Positions 48,660-59,464 of a stretch of 64,000 nt of DNA are shown piece after piece. A model generated the notes under the pieces. That model made no database searches, was not told the origin of the DNA, and saw only the letters and a program-made list of their open reading frames with translations. Positions within the stretch are counted from its first letter, which is position 1. Each line of letters opens with the position of its first letter. The translations under genes were made by a program, and so were the position numbers. The stretch comes from Nectonema munidae (Eukaryota; Nematomorpha; Nectonematoida; Nectonematidae). The stretch covers positions 21,518 to 85,517 of the forward strand of contig JAUIRK010000635.1 in assembly GCA_030549495.1 (NCBI GenBank). The letters run 5' to 3'.

Positions 48660-51370
48660 AATTTTTGAGTGGTTTAGCTTTACATTTTGGTTCAATTTTA
48701 AAGTCATTATTTGCAGGTCTTAACTTCTATAGATAATGTAACTTGAAGTAGACAGTTTTTTTTAAACTAGAAAATTAACTCCCGCAATTTACCCCCACTC
48801 TCGATACAACGCCAATTTTTGTTGGTCCCAGAGATGGTGGTAAAAAGAGGGCGCACATCTTTATAACAGGATACTAAAGTATCTTTGATAATAGAAAAGA
48901 TAGTTCAACATCAGCCAAGCGTTGCCAAAGTGTGAACATCTTTTAAATTGGAAATGTATTTTTAAGTTATCAACATAATACAATTTTATTTAAATATATT
49001 ATTATTATAGAAAAAAAATAGGCTAACGTAATTACTCTAAATTACTAAACTAAACTTGAAAAGTTTAAAAGCTGAAATAAAAATAGTATACAATATTGCT
49101 GCAAATTCTACACTTCTTAAAATATATTAAATTAAAAAAAATTAATTTTAGCAGAAAATGAATATAAAAAATTGTGCCGAAAATAGAAACGTCGACTAGA
49201 GTAGTCTACTATTTTTCAAAAAAAACAAACATGTTATTCTTTTTATAAGCATCAAATAATTTACAAAAACTGCCTGAACAGTACGAGCAAATAGTAACAG
49301 ATGCGTTTCATTAGGCAAAAATTTTAAAAAAAATGAGAGATCCTTTTTATAACGATCAAATGAAAAAGTAATGGGTGCAAGCTGGAATGATAATTGTGTG
49401 GTTTGGTTAGAATCATTATAGATTGGTTTTATAATATAATATAATTAAAAATTTGTTATAAACTTTTGTTTTATGCTGTTCTTTCTTCTATCGCTGAGCA
49501 GTAAAAATATTTAGAAAAAAAGTATAAAAAGGTGAAAAAACAAAGATTTGAAGGGTGCACCAAAATACAATGCCAATTATAAAAAGTTTTCGAGGATGAG
49601 TATGCAGGTAGAGAAGGAGGCAGGTTTAAATCGCAGAGCGAGAGCAAGAAAAAAAGTAATAAATCGATTTCTTGTCTGTGACCTTTCATAGTGAGTCTCT
49701 TTTTTGGTCCAGTCCCAATGAAAATACAGAACGCAATACATCATAAATATCTATATTATACAATAAATTCACAAAATTTGTGGCATATTTAAAAATGGCT
49801 TTTTCAGCGAATCTGCTAATAATGATGTCTGCAGTAAAACTGTGAGCAATGTTATGTTGTTGTAGTGATGAGCAACTAGTTCTCCTGTTGAAGGCGCAAT
49901 GTTTTAAGCATTAAAATTTCGTGAATTAAGATGATTAATTTTTTTGCATCTCGATGGTCCACAAGGATTTTAGAAAACCCGAGATAAAGTTTGAAAAACA
50001 AATAACTTTAGATTTGTATTACTTATAATACATAAAATATTTAATTAGTGTTTATTTTTTAAAATAAAATAAAGTTTTGCACCTTTTTTATAGCAAACTT
50101 TTGAGATGGTTTTTTTGTCGTTGTTAACTTTTATGTTAGCACGTATTAACTATATATCCAATGGCTTTTTAGGTACAAAAAAGCAGGCTTTCCTAGTGTT
50201 AAATGAGTATGACATAAAAATATTCGTACATCCAGGGGGGGGGGGGGGGGGGGGGGAGCGACCGCCCCCAATGTGTTTTCAGGAAGGGGGGGGGGGGGGG
50301 GGGGGGCGAAAATGACCTTGCCCCTAATAATTTTCTATAAGTAAGAGTTGCTTTTTATAAAACATGTATGATCACATTATAGGATGTAATGATCATTCGA
50401 ATACATAATAATGTAAAATAAGGGAATAAAAGAGTGAATACAGACTTTCGAGTCAAACATCATGCCAAGCTGCTCTGAAATTTCTATCAAAAATATTTTA
50501 CAAACGATGTGAGAGCTATATAATAATAATGATCCATCGTTTCAATATGCACACAATAAGAAAGCAATGTTTATCACAGTGTCTCAATGGGTCTTGTAGT
50601 ATTTTTGAGCAAACACATGTTGATGCTCCACCAGTTTTTTCTCTCTCACAGTGATTCTATTTCTCTTTGTGTCTCCTTCTCTGTTTTTCTCTTCCGCTTT
50701 CTCTGCTAAAACTCAATCACTCAAGTTCTCGTTTCTAATTCAAGCTGTTTTCTCTCGTTCAAGCTCTCGTATCTCATCCAGCTCTCTTATCTCTAATTTG
50801 TATTTAGAGTTAAATTAAAAATAATTTTATTTTATCTCATTAGAAACTAGTTTTTAGCGAAATATAATTTTAATATTTTCAGAACCTTTTTCAGTGATAC
50901 CAAAGTTTAGCTATTCAAATTAATCAGAGATTTTTGGTAAAAATTTAGTTCCATCAATTCTCAGAAGAGCTTCATGTTTTGACTTTAATTAACACACTGG
51001 CTCTCACAATTTGAAGTTTTCATATTTTATTTTCGAATTTTTACATTTAACATAACTTAATACACCAAACTTTTTGCAAAAATAAAAATTTGTTTGTTTT
51101 TAAATGAGAGAAAAATAAAGTTATCAATCATTATAATTTTATATCAATGAATATTGTCAGACTCGCCTTAAAATTTTTTTTAACAAAGGTCACTTTTAAA
51201 TCAGTACGTTTGTTAAATTTTGTAACATTTGAAAAATAATTTTTTCAAGTCAAGAAATTTTTTTCAATAGGTATTTGGGAATGTATATTTTGACTAGCTA
51301 TTCCGTTTAAAGACAAAAATACCTTATGTTTTTTATACTATTTGATTGTTAAATTTTGTAAGTAAACACA
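48660..51370. other. AT-rich stretch with two poly-G runs, no gene seen
   Basis: No credible ORF. Two G runs of about 20 each at 50236-50256 and 50287-50306 are separated by AGCGACCGCCCCCAATGTG. A CTCTCTTTCT-rich patch at 50640-50800 holds TCAAGCTCTCGT-like repeats. Confidence 0.5.
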
Positions 51371-51377
51371 GTATATA

Positions 51378-52046
51378 CCGTATATTTTGGTGTATAAGTC
51401 GACCTAGTAATTTTTTATGATTTTTGCTAATATCTGAAGTATAAGTCAACCTCTAAAATACAGAACTCGCCTAAATGATCGGCTATCCTAAACAGCAGTG
51501 TAAGTTACCATATATAAAACACCGGGCAAGACTATCGGTATGTTATTACAAATTTTGTTCTACTTACAATATGAAATAATATATAAGGTAGTATTAACAT
51601 CAATCTCTATAGTTTACATACTCATATACTTTCACTTCTTTTTCTCTCTAATTCAGCGTGTTCCTAACTCTCCTACCAACCAGATAAAATTCTTTAACTT
51701 TGATTAATAGCATTTTGTGGAATTTTAAGGTAATGGCAGTTCTATTACATTATTAGTGTTGAATTAGAACGTGAATTGTTTTAACCCATTTACGACCAAT
51801 GTTCCCAAAGGGAACGCATACAAATTCCTACTTTAAATGGAATTAAATAGGAATTAGTAAAGTCGTCTACTTTGCTTGGTCTTAAATACAAGTATTTACA
51901 TTAGTAGCATGATTTCCTGTACCAATATACCAGAAGATTGAAAGGTTTGCTTTTTATTACTTTTATATAAGTCGACCCTTCCCCCCCCCCAATTTTGGGT
52001 CGATTTTGAGAGGCTTAAAGGTCGACTTATACACCGAAATATACGG
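51378..52046. mobile_element. Mariner/pogo-type MITE with 28-bp terminal repeats and TA duplication
   Basis: 669 bp. Left CCGTATATTTTGGTGTATAA then GTCGACCT; right end, reverse complement, CCGTATATTTCGGTGTATAA then GTCGACCT: one mismatch in 28. TA on both sides (51376-51377, 52047-52048) fits Tc1/mariner-type insertion. A C run lies inside the right end (about 51980). Internally it contains a piggyBac-like end at 51781. Confidence 0.85.
51781..51915 (+). repeat. piggyBac-like terminal repeat, copy 2, inside the MITE
   Basis: TTAACCCATTTACGACCAATG followed by TCCCAAAGGGAACG, then TAAAGTCGTCT, CTTAAATACAAG and TTTACATTAG. Aligns with 11863-11965. Only one end is visible. Confidence 0.5.
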
Positions 52047-52514
52047 TAATTAGTTAAATCATTTTTTATACGAAAATTTGTTGATTATTATAATAAAAAT
52101 ATAATATCGAAACAAAATGTTTCAGTTGTTAAAAATGTACTTGATCTATTTATGACAGCTGTCAGAATTTTATTTGTAGACAGAGAAATATTCAAAAAAA
52201 AACGCTTAAATAATTTTATGAAAAGTGATTAAACTACCGTTTTTTGTATACTATGATTCCTTACAAAATGTAAAAAAAAATACAAGCGTTACCAAATCAC
52301 ACTATAAGGGTTAGCTACTTCAACGTTGGCTTTTGCTGCTTATAAAAACTTGAAAATATCAAATAAACTATCTCATTCTTTATGCCTCCTATTATTTTGA
52401 AATTATTCTGAGAACAGACTGTTCTATTTTAAAATAGTAAAAATTGCTTTATTAGTTTATTTTGGCTCCTTTCTCTCTTATGTTAATTATGTAGCAAATT
52501 TTTCAATTTTGAGT

Positions 52515-52675
52515 AAAATAAGGTAAAGGTACCGTGGGTCTGTTTTCATTGACAAGGCACTGATGTACCGCTTATGTTAAACTATGAACAAATTGGTATC
52601 GATGAGGAATCGAACCTAGAAGCTTCTGTGCTGAGTACATCATCTCAACCAACCTGTCATGCCACCCATAGAGTA
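52515..52675 (-). repeat. tRNA-derived SINE, copy 4
   Basis: Minus strand: head ACAGGTTGGTTGAGATGATG (A-box-like), B-box GGTTCGATTC, body ATAAGCGGTACATCAGTGCC, TTGTCAATGAAA, tail ACGGTACCTTTACC. Full length. Confidence 0.75.
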
Positions 52676-52989
52676 TGCTGTAGTGAATACTTCAAATTAG
52701 TTTTCAAAAAACTCAAGTTATGCTAAAATTTTTTGGTTTTTGTTGAAGCTCTATAACTTTTTCTAATAGGTTTTTTTCCTTAAAAGTTATTATAAAAGGC
52801 AAATCATAGCAAAAGGTTAAAAGTTATTTTACTTTTTGTAGATCTTGAATCAGAACGTCCAAGTAAGAGTATCTGAATTTATCGTTTGACTATTTTTTAT
52901 TTGTATCATTTAACTATTTTATTTTGATTCATAAAAAAATTATTTTATTTTAATATTTTTTTACTTTGTATTTGTAGGCAAAATTATAG

Positions 52990-53045
52990 TATGTTACCCC
53001 CCCCCCCCCCCCTCCCCCAAATAATTTTGAGGATGTGCACCCCTG
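52990..53045 (-). repeat. Poly-G hAT-like repeat end
   Basis: Minus strand from 53045: CAGGGGTGCACATCCTCAAA then ATTATTT and a run of about 22 G broken by one A. Same end type as 772-850. Confidence 0.5.
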
Positions 53046-53049
53046 AGTC

Positions 53050-53820
53050 AGAATTCGCTTTCCCAACCCCTCTAAAAGTTAATTGACATCGCTAAAATAA
53101 TACATTCTGAATTAAACCCTGAAGATTCTATAGGAGGATTGTAATCAATAGTTTGAATTATACTAGTTGCTTTTTGACCTCTAAATAGTAATATTAGAGA
53201 AAAAACAAGATCTTATACTTTCATAGCGCTTATTTTAAAAATTGCACTTCAATATAAAAGTGTACAGGCAAAACAAAAAAAACACATCATAATACTAAAA
53301 AATATTACTAAGATAAAACCTCATTATAAAAAAAATCGACTCAATAAAAACTAATAAAATAATATGAAATCCAAAATGTTATATAAGAATTTTATCCCAA
53401 ACATTTAATAACTTAAATTTTTACCTATTCAAAAGATATATTCTTATCACAAAAATATCTTTATTTAATTAAAGAGACATAAATAAATTCTGGAACATTG
53501 ATTTACTAATGAGCAATAAAATAAAAATGATCGGCCTTTTATGCGTAATTCATTGAAAGATAGAGGATTAACATTCAAAACACATTATATGAAAGTGTTA
53601 TTTTTATATAGATAAAAAGAATTCAAATTAACAGAATTGAAATTAATGTAATAATATTTTTATTTACAATTAGAACACAAAAAATCATTACTATTTAAAC
53701 AAAAATCGGCCTAGTTTGAATTTCAAATATAAAAGGCTAACACCATTTAAAATATTGGGTAGAAAAAAGAGTATAAAAAATAATTATTTAAATTTATTAA
53801 AGTTTCCTAACGCACCCATC
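53050..53820. other. AT-rich stretch, no gene seen
   Basis: Nothing recognised; no ORF above background. Confidence 0.4.
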
Positions 53821-53824
53821 AGCT

Positions 53825-53990
53825 TAACCCTTTTAGTGCTGGGGTTGGAGGAGTATTTTAAGTCCCATTTCTACTAAAACTATTGTTCATTGAATTATAT
53901 CACTCTTCATATTTGTGACATTTCCTAAAATTGCTAGCTGAATTTCTTCATTTCAATTTAAGATATTTAAATGACTAATTAATGTTAAAA
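53825..53990 (+). repeat. Interspersed repeat shared with 35430-35600
   Basis: TTTTAGTGCTGGGG, GAATTATATCAC, TTTGTGACATTTCCTAAAAT, TGCTAGCTGAATTTCTTC, AATGACTAATTAATGTTAAAA align in order with the other copy. Confidence 0.55.
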
Positions 53991-54149
53991 ACTGTGAATC
54001 AAATTCAATATTTTTTAACTAAAAATGTTATTTGTAATTATTTATTTTAATAGAGAGTAAAATATTTATTTATGAAAAAAGTAGAAACTTATAATAATTT
54101 TTCAATATTGTGATCATTATGAGATTATAACAACGTTCTTAAATTAAGT

Positions 54150-54305
54150 ATGTGGAAAGAAGCTCATTAAGAAAAAGTTAGATGATAAAAAAGAGGGAAT
54201 AGGGGAAGGATAGAGTAGTTAAAGCCAAAGCCAAGAGCACCTAGGCTTAGAGTGTGGGAAAATGAAGTACTGCGGAGACAGAAAGGAGATAAGAGAAGAG
54301 TTTTA
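54150..54305 (+). repeat. Interspersed repeat, left arm (inverse copy at 58655-58805)
   Basis: AGAAGCTCATTAAGAAA, AGAGCACCTAGGCTTAGAGT, GTGGGAAAATGAAG, GGAGACAGAAAGGAGATAAG align with the reverse complement of 58655-58805 (GAAGCTCAGTGAGAAA, AGAACATCTGAGCTTAAAGG, GTGGGAAAATCCAG, GGAGACAGAGAGAGGAGACA). Confidence 0.65.
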
Positions 54306-54396
54306 TTAACTAAAGAAAAGGTAGAGATGAGATATGTCAATATAAGATGTATATAAAATAAATATAAACACAATTACACAATATATATACTATAAC

Positions 54397-54800
54397 TATG
54401 TATATATTGCTTACAAAATTTACTCGACTTTTACAAGATGCAGGGGCGATATTCTTACTTCGGAAACCATACAGAAAGTAAATATCAATACCATTATTAA
54501 AAGACAGTAATGATATATACTAACAGGATACAGATAAAAATTTCTGGGGAACTATGCAGTGACAGATGGGGATAAGTGATCTATAAAGATAAATGAGTGG
54601 AGATATATCTATGTATATATTAATTACAATATTTACACCCCTTTTACTATATGCAGGATTACAATAGGAATATTCTTACTCCGGTAACACTATACTGAAA
54701 TAAATATGCATACATAGTATTAAAACACAGTGATGATATATAAACTGGATACAGGTAAAAAATTTGGGGGATCAATGCAGAGACTAAGAGGATATAAGAG
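54397..54800 (+). repeat. Diverged tandem duplication, 213-bp step
   Basis: TATGTATATATTGCTTACAA at 54397 and TATGTATATATTAATTACAA at 54610 begin two units that share ACTTTTAC.A.ATGCAGG, ATATTCTTACT, ATTAAAA.ACAGT.ATGATATA and GGATACAG.TAAAAA.TT. Confidence 0.75.
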
Positions 54801-54862
54801 CAGAGCCTGCGCTAATCAAAATTGGGGAGGGGGGGGGGGGGGGGGGGGGGCTCAAAGGGGCT
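54801..54862 (+). repeat. Poly-G hAT-like repeat end
   Basis: CAGAGCCTGCGCTAATCAAA then ATTGGGGA and a run of about 23 G. Matches the right end of 11406-11665 and both ends of 19917-20256. The other end was not found. Confidence 0.6.
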
Positions 54863-54993
54863 GAAACTATACATAATGAAAATACACACTATAAAATTCC
54901 CCTTTCTAGAAGCAAATTCGATCAACATCGGAACAAGAGCTGAAGAAGATCATAAAAGTAAGGTGATGAGGATTGAGAAGTATAATTAACTAT

Positions 54994-57042
54994 TCACAGG
55001 TCTAAAAAAAATTTTTTTTTTCTGGCATGGACTTTAAGAACTGTTTTAGACTAATATTTGGGTGCTGAATCCAAATCTGATTTCAGATTTGTTCTATCAC
55101 CTCATGTTTTTGGGCTATAGGTGCAATCTTTTTCTTAAATCTTAAAGTTTTGACTTCTAAATGTGTTAAGTAATGGTGTATTTAAGCCATGATAATATAT
55201 ATTTTTTCAATATGAATTTTTGAATATATATTGAAATATACAAGTTTTTTCTTTTTACAGATTGTATTAATAATTCTTGCTAATTTACCACAACATCGCT
55301 AGGAAAGTGCTCAAATGATCGAGATATATTTTGCTATATCTGTGGAAACTAATTTGAAAACGCGAAGCGCAACATGACGAACTTTCATAAGAGTGTGTAT
55401 CTGGCATACTTTAAAGTACTACTTGGAGACCAAGACAAAATTTAGTCTCCTCATAAAGTGTGCAAGTCTTGTCTAGAAACTTTACGGTCATGGTCTCAAG
55501 GAAGCAAAGCTAAACTAAAGTTTTGTGTCCCCGGGGTATGGAGACAACCCACTAATCACTTGGATAACTGTTATTGCTGCCTTGTCAAAGTAAAAGGTTT
55601 TAATAAGAAAAACAAAGAGAATTTGCAATACCCAAGAATTCCTTCAGCCATTCGGCCAGTTCCACACAGTGAAGAACCTGTGCCTAAATTCATAAAACTT
55701 CAAAAGATTTACGACAGAGATCTCAGTCCAACTTCCTCTTTTGAAGAGTAACTGACAGATATTTTTCAAACATATGATTTAGATCGGGAAAAACCCATCT
55801 CTATTTACCCATTCTGAGTTAAATGATCTGGTTAGCGATCTATATCTGTCAAAAAAAGTCTGATGAATTATCGGCTTCACGACTTCTAACCTGGTACAAG
55901 TGTCTAGTTTAATCGCAAAAGGGTAAAAGAACTGCGTATGTACTTTCATTCTGATGGCCAGCTTGTTTATAGTACTGATGTAAAAGGGCTACTACTTTCT
56001 ATGGAACTATCATCATATGATTCAAAAGATTGGAGGCTTTTTATCGATAGTTCATGGTGGTTGATATGTGTTGATCTCAAAATGATTAACTTTCTTCTTG
56101 GTCAGCAAGGAGGATACACAAAATATAATTGTTTCTATGCTACTGGGACAGTAGAGCTACTGAAGAACATTGGAAGAAAAAAGATTGGCCACTTAGACAG
56201 CTTTTAACACCACGAGATAAAAATGTGATCAATAAACCTCTACTGGACAGAAATAGAATAGTGTTTCCTCCTCTACACATAAAACTTGGAGTGATGAAAA
56301 AGTTTGTAAAAGCTCTTGATCACAATGGGCAATGCTTTAGTTATATATGTTCAGTATTTCCTTGACTTAGTGAAGAAAAAAAAGCGGAAATATTTGATGG
56401 ACTTCAAATTAGAACGTTGATGTCATCATTTCCTTGCAACAATGAATAAAGAAGAGGCAAGAGTTTGGACTGCGTTTTGTAACGTCGTGCAAAATTTTCT
56501 GGGAAACAAGAAACCTGAAAACTATAAAGAAATTTTTGAAGAGCTACTTACCAGCTTTAGGGGTTTTGGATGTAGAATGAGCATCAAGATTAATTACTTA
56601 CATTGACATTTGGACAAGTTTCCAGAAAATCTTGGAGATGTTAGTGAAGAACAAGGGAAACGATAGAGGAACGTTATCAGTGCCGATGGGAGTCGAGCAT
56701 GATGGTAGATTATTGTTGGAGTTTATTGAGAGACAACCTAGAAGTTGTATATCAGAGATCAGCTAAGAAAAAGCGCTTTAAATAATGGTCATTTGGCATT
56801 GTTGGTTAATTTTTTGTCGTGATAATCTTTTCCCGTGTAAATAAATTTACATTTGACTTTATTTAAATATATTAAATACAATTCTTTTCTATATATATAT
56901 ATATAACATAAGCAGATTTTTTGAAAATCTCAAAAAGCTGATGTGATGGCAAAAAACTGAATTCATATTTGAATTCTAAGACTAAAACTTGGTTAGAATC
57001 AGCTAAAAGATCTTTCGCCAGAAAAATCGTGTTGACCTGTGA
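54994..57042 (+). mobile_element. Candidate DDE-type element, copy 3 with inverted ends
   Basis: Left TCACAGGTCTAAAAAAAATT, T run, CTGGC; right end, reverse complement, TCACAGGTCAACACGATTTT, TCTGGCG. The inverted repeat extends about 30 bp with gaps. 2.05 kb, one decayed gene inside. No sure target duplication. Confidence 0.65.
55313..56783 (+). pseudogene. Cys-rich candidate DDE transposase, copy 3, heavily broken
   Basis: Third member of the family. FCYICGN near 55330, AYFKVLLGDQDK, VCKSCLETLRSWSQGSK, NCYCCLVKVKGFNKKNKE, PSAIRPVPHSEEPVP; then DWRLFIDSS joined by deletion straight to LICVDLKMINFLLGQQGGY, losing about 45 residues between the two Asp motifs; then PPLHIKLGVMKKFVKALD, FLGNKKPENY and a RYQCRWES-like tail. 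Many stops and shifts. Despite this it carries the clearest terminal repeats of the three copies. Confidence 0.65.
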
Positions 57043-57129
57043 TAAAACAAAAGTAAAAGAAGAAAATCATTTTATTAACAATATATCATTTTTAGAGTAA
57101 TAAAGCAATTTACATGTCAAACATTCAGC

Positions 57130-58396
57130 TTTCTTGAATTTTCGTTGAAATAGTTCAAAAATTCGAAACTCTTTTAAGGGTTGAAAAACTTCTCTCACAG
57201 GATGCAGTACTGATTCCTATTGTTAGAGCAGCTTGATACTCAAAAAATACTCTAGAAAATTTTATAGTATATTTTTTGAAACTACCAATGTACAAAGAAA
57301 AGACTTTTTCACAAGCGCACTTTATAGGATGTAATTCATTTAAAACTGTCATCCACTGAAAAACTGAAAACTTTTCTAACGAACATATCTAAGAATTCAA
57401 ATAGGAAACACACTCAGACTAAAACTTTAGCACATCTTTCAAAAAATTATTGTATAAAGTATTAAACACTTCTCCATTTTTTTTCTATCAAAGATATAAC
57501 TTTTACTGGTAAAAAATTCAATTTAAACGTTGTTAAAGAGAATTTAAAACTGAAGAAAATACGTTATAATTGTTGACAATAGTATTGGTTCATTTTTCTA
57601 TTTTTGTAATAGAAACTTGAATTGCAAAAGTATCATCAGCTTTATTAATTGCGTTATTTAAAATATGTGCTGGATAACCAAATGAAATGAAATTAATATT
57701 TTTAAAATAGTTTTTCAACTTAAAATATAATAATTAAATCTAATTTTTGGTATATGAAGAGCAAAAACTCTGGTAACGATATGAATAATTTTGGTTCTAC
57801 AACAAGAAATTTTTTTGCTCTTTCAGAATCGGAAAAAAACTTGTTTTAACAGTGAGGAAGTTCAATCAAGTACTAACTCCATGTTTAACACAATGATAAA
57901 TTAAAGCGCCTTCGGCAGAAGATTTCAACATTTGCTGTTCATTATTATCTTTTAAGTAATCTATCAATTTAATCTGGGTACTAGAACACCATAGAGCATT
58001 CTGGTGTTTATTTGTAAAGGTGTTTCTCTAAATCTCCACTACCTTTATTACTAATAGAAATAAATGTTGAATTCAAACATATCAAACAGTCAACTTCATT
58101 TTTATTACGACCTCGTTTAATAAATGATACTTCTTTGCAAGTTGTTTGATTAAGAAAACACTTTCTCTTAGGAATAGAAAAATCTATAATTTAAATTTCA
58201 AATTTGAAGTATAAATCCAGACTTGAAAAAAAAGAAACAAATTTTTTTTTTGAAAAAATAAAACTAATACTCAAAAAAATTATAAAAATTGTTAAAACAA
58301 AAAATTCGGACATTTTAATTTTCAAAACGGGCCAAAAATTTTTTTTCACGAGAAACCGGTATTTGTCCGGCTAAATCGAGACATCTGGTCACCCTA
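57130..58396 (-). pseudogene. hAT transposon with BED finger, heavily broken
   Basis: Minus strand. The outer end from 58396 reads CTAGGGTGACCAGATGTCTC, near the hAT end type CAGGGTGACCAGATGTC. About 58100-57990 reads as a BED-type finger (DCLICLNSTF then GSGDLEKHL). 57352-57155 is the hAT C-terminal dimerisation region (ALTIGISTASCERSFSTLKR). Between them only scraps of the catalytic domain survive. The left terminal repeat was not found. A cut-and-paste transposase, inactive, with many lesions. Confidence 0.7.
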
Positions 58397-58555
58397 GGCA
58401 AAGGTACCATGGTGTGTTTCATCGAAAAGGCATAATTGCACCACTTGTATCGAACTATTAAGAAAGTAGGCTTGTTGTCGGATCGAACACAAAACCTTGA
58501 TTTATTGAAATCCAGTATCTAACCAACCTTACTGACGCCCCTTTACAGGATAGCC
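58395..58555 (-). repeat. tRNA-derived SINE, copy 5
   Basis: Minus strand: A-box-like AAGGTTGGTTAGATACTGG, B-box-like TGTTCGATCC, body TAGTTCGATACAAGTGGTGC, TTTTCGATGAAA, tail CCATGGTACCTTTGCC. Inserted at the edge of the hAT remnant. Confidence 0.78.
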
Positions 58556-58654
58556 TTGTTTTTTATACTTTTATTTAATCATGTAATTAGTTCATTAATA
58601 CTAACCAAGTAATTTCATTAATAAGTTTGTTCATAAATACTTATACATGTGCGT

Positions 58655-58805
58655 GTATCTTGTCTCCTCTCTCTGTCTCCACATTCCTGGATTTTCCCAC
58701 CCTTTAAGCTCAGATGTTCTTCACCTGTGTTTTAAATTCTGCATCCTTTTACTAAGCCCTTTTTTTCTTACATTAATTGTTTCTCACTGAGCTTCCTTCA
58801 CCACA
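58655..58805 (-). repeat. Interspersed repeat, right arm (inverse of 54150-54305)
   Basis: Reverse complement aligns with 54150-54305 in four ordered blocks given there. Confidence 0.65.
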
Positions 58806-58809
58806 CTTA

Positions 58810-59460
58810 ATTTTTCAAGAACGGTGGTATTCTTGGAATAAACCTGAGGTATTAGTGTGTGCGAATTGTCAGGTATAGTCATATAAAGAGTACAATCTCT
58901 GTAAAAGGCTGTTATAATTGAACCTTGAAATAACTAATACTATTTTAAATAATTGTGAAAGGTATTTAATAATAGAAATCTTAAAATTTTTGATACCTTT
59001 ACCATTCAATACAAAATCTTTGATGGTGTGTTAGTTGAACCATCAGAACGGTCTATGTAAAATAAGCTGCAAAAATAGCTTCAAATATAAAGTTAAATAA
59101 CTTTGTAAATAATTTGACAATTTAATTTAAATTTTGCATATAAACTAAATATAATATACAATATATATATTCAAAGTTACAATTAAATCTGTTCCCTAGA
59201 ATTTGTATGATAGCCTCTCAAACTTTTCCGAAATTTTTGGGAACCATTTTAAGGGTAAAATAAGGTGCAAATTCGACGGCCATTTTTTTTGATTTTTAAA
59301 AATGGCGAATTCTTTTATTTTCTCCTTCTATAATATAATTACAACCATTTTCTTTCTTGTTTTCTATTTCAAATTTTTTTTATAGTTTGAAATTTGTTTT
59401 TTTCTGTAAGAAACTTAACTTATTTATAATTGTTTTTATAAGTTCTTCGCTTATTATAAT
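58810..59460. other. AT-rich stretch, no gene seen
   Basis: No ORF or recognised repeat before the tandem array starts. Confidence 0.4.
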
Positions 59461-59464
59461 ATTT

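Noticed and set aside
50106-50315. 69-aa ORF with poly-Gly
   Set aside because: Glycines are the translation of two poly-G runs.
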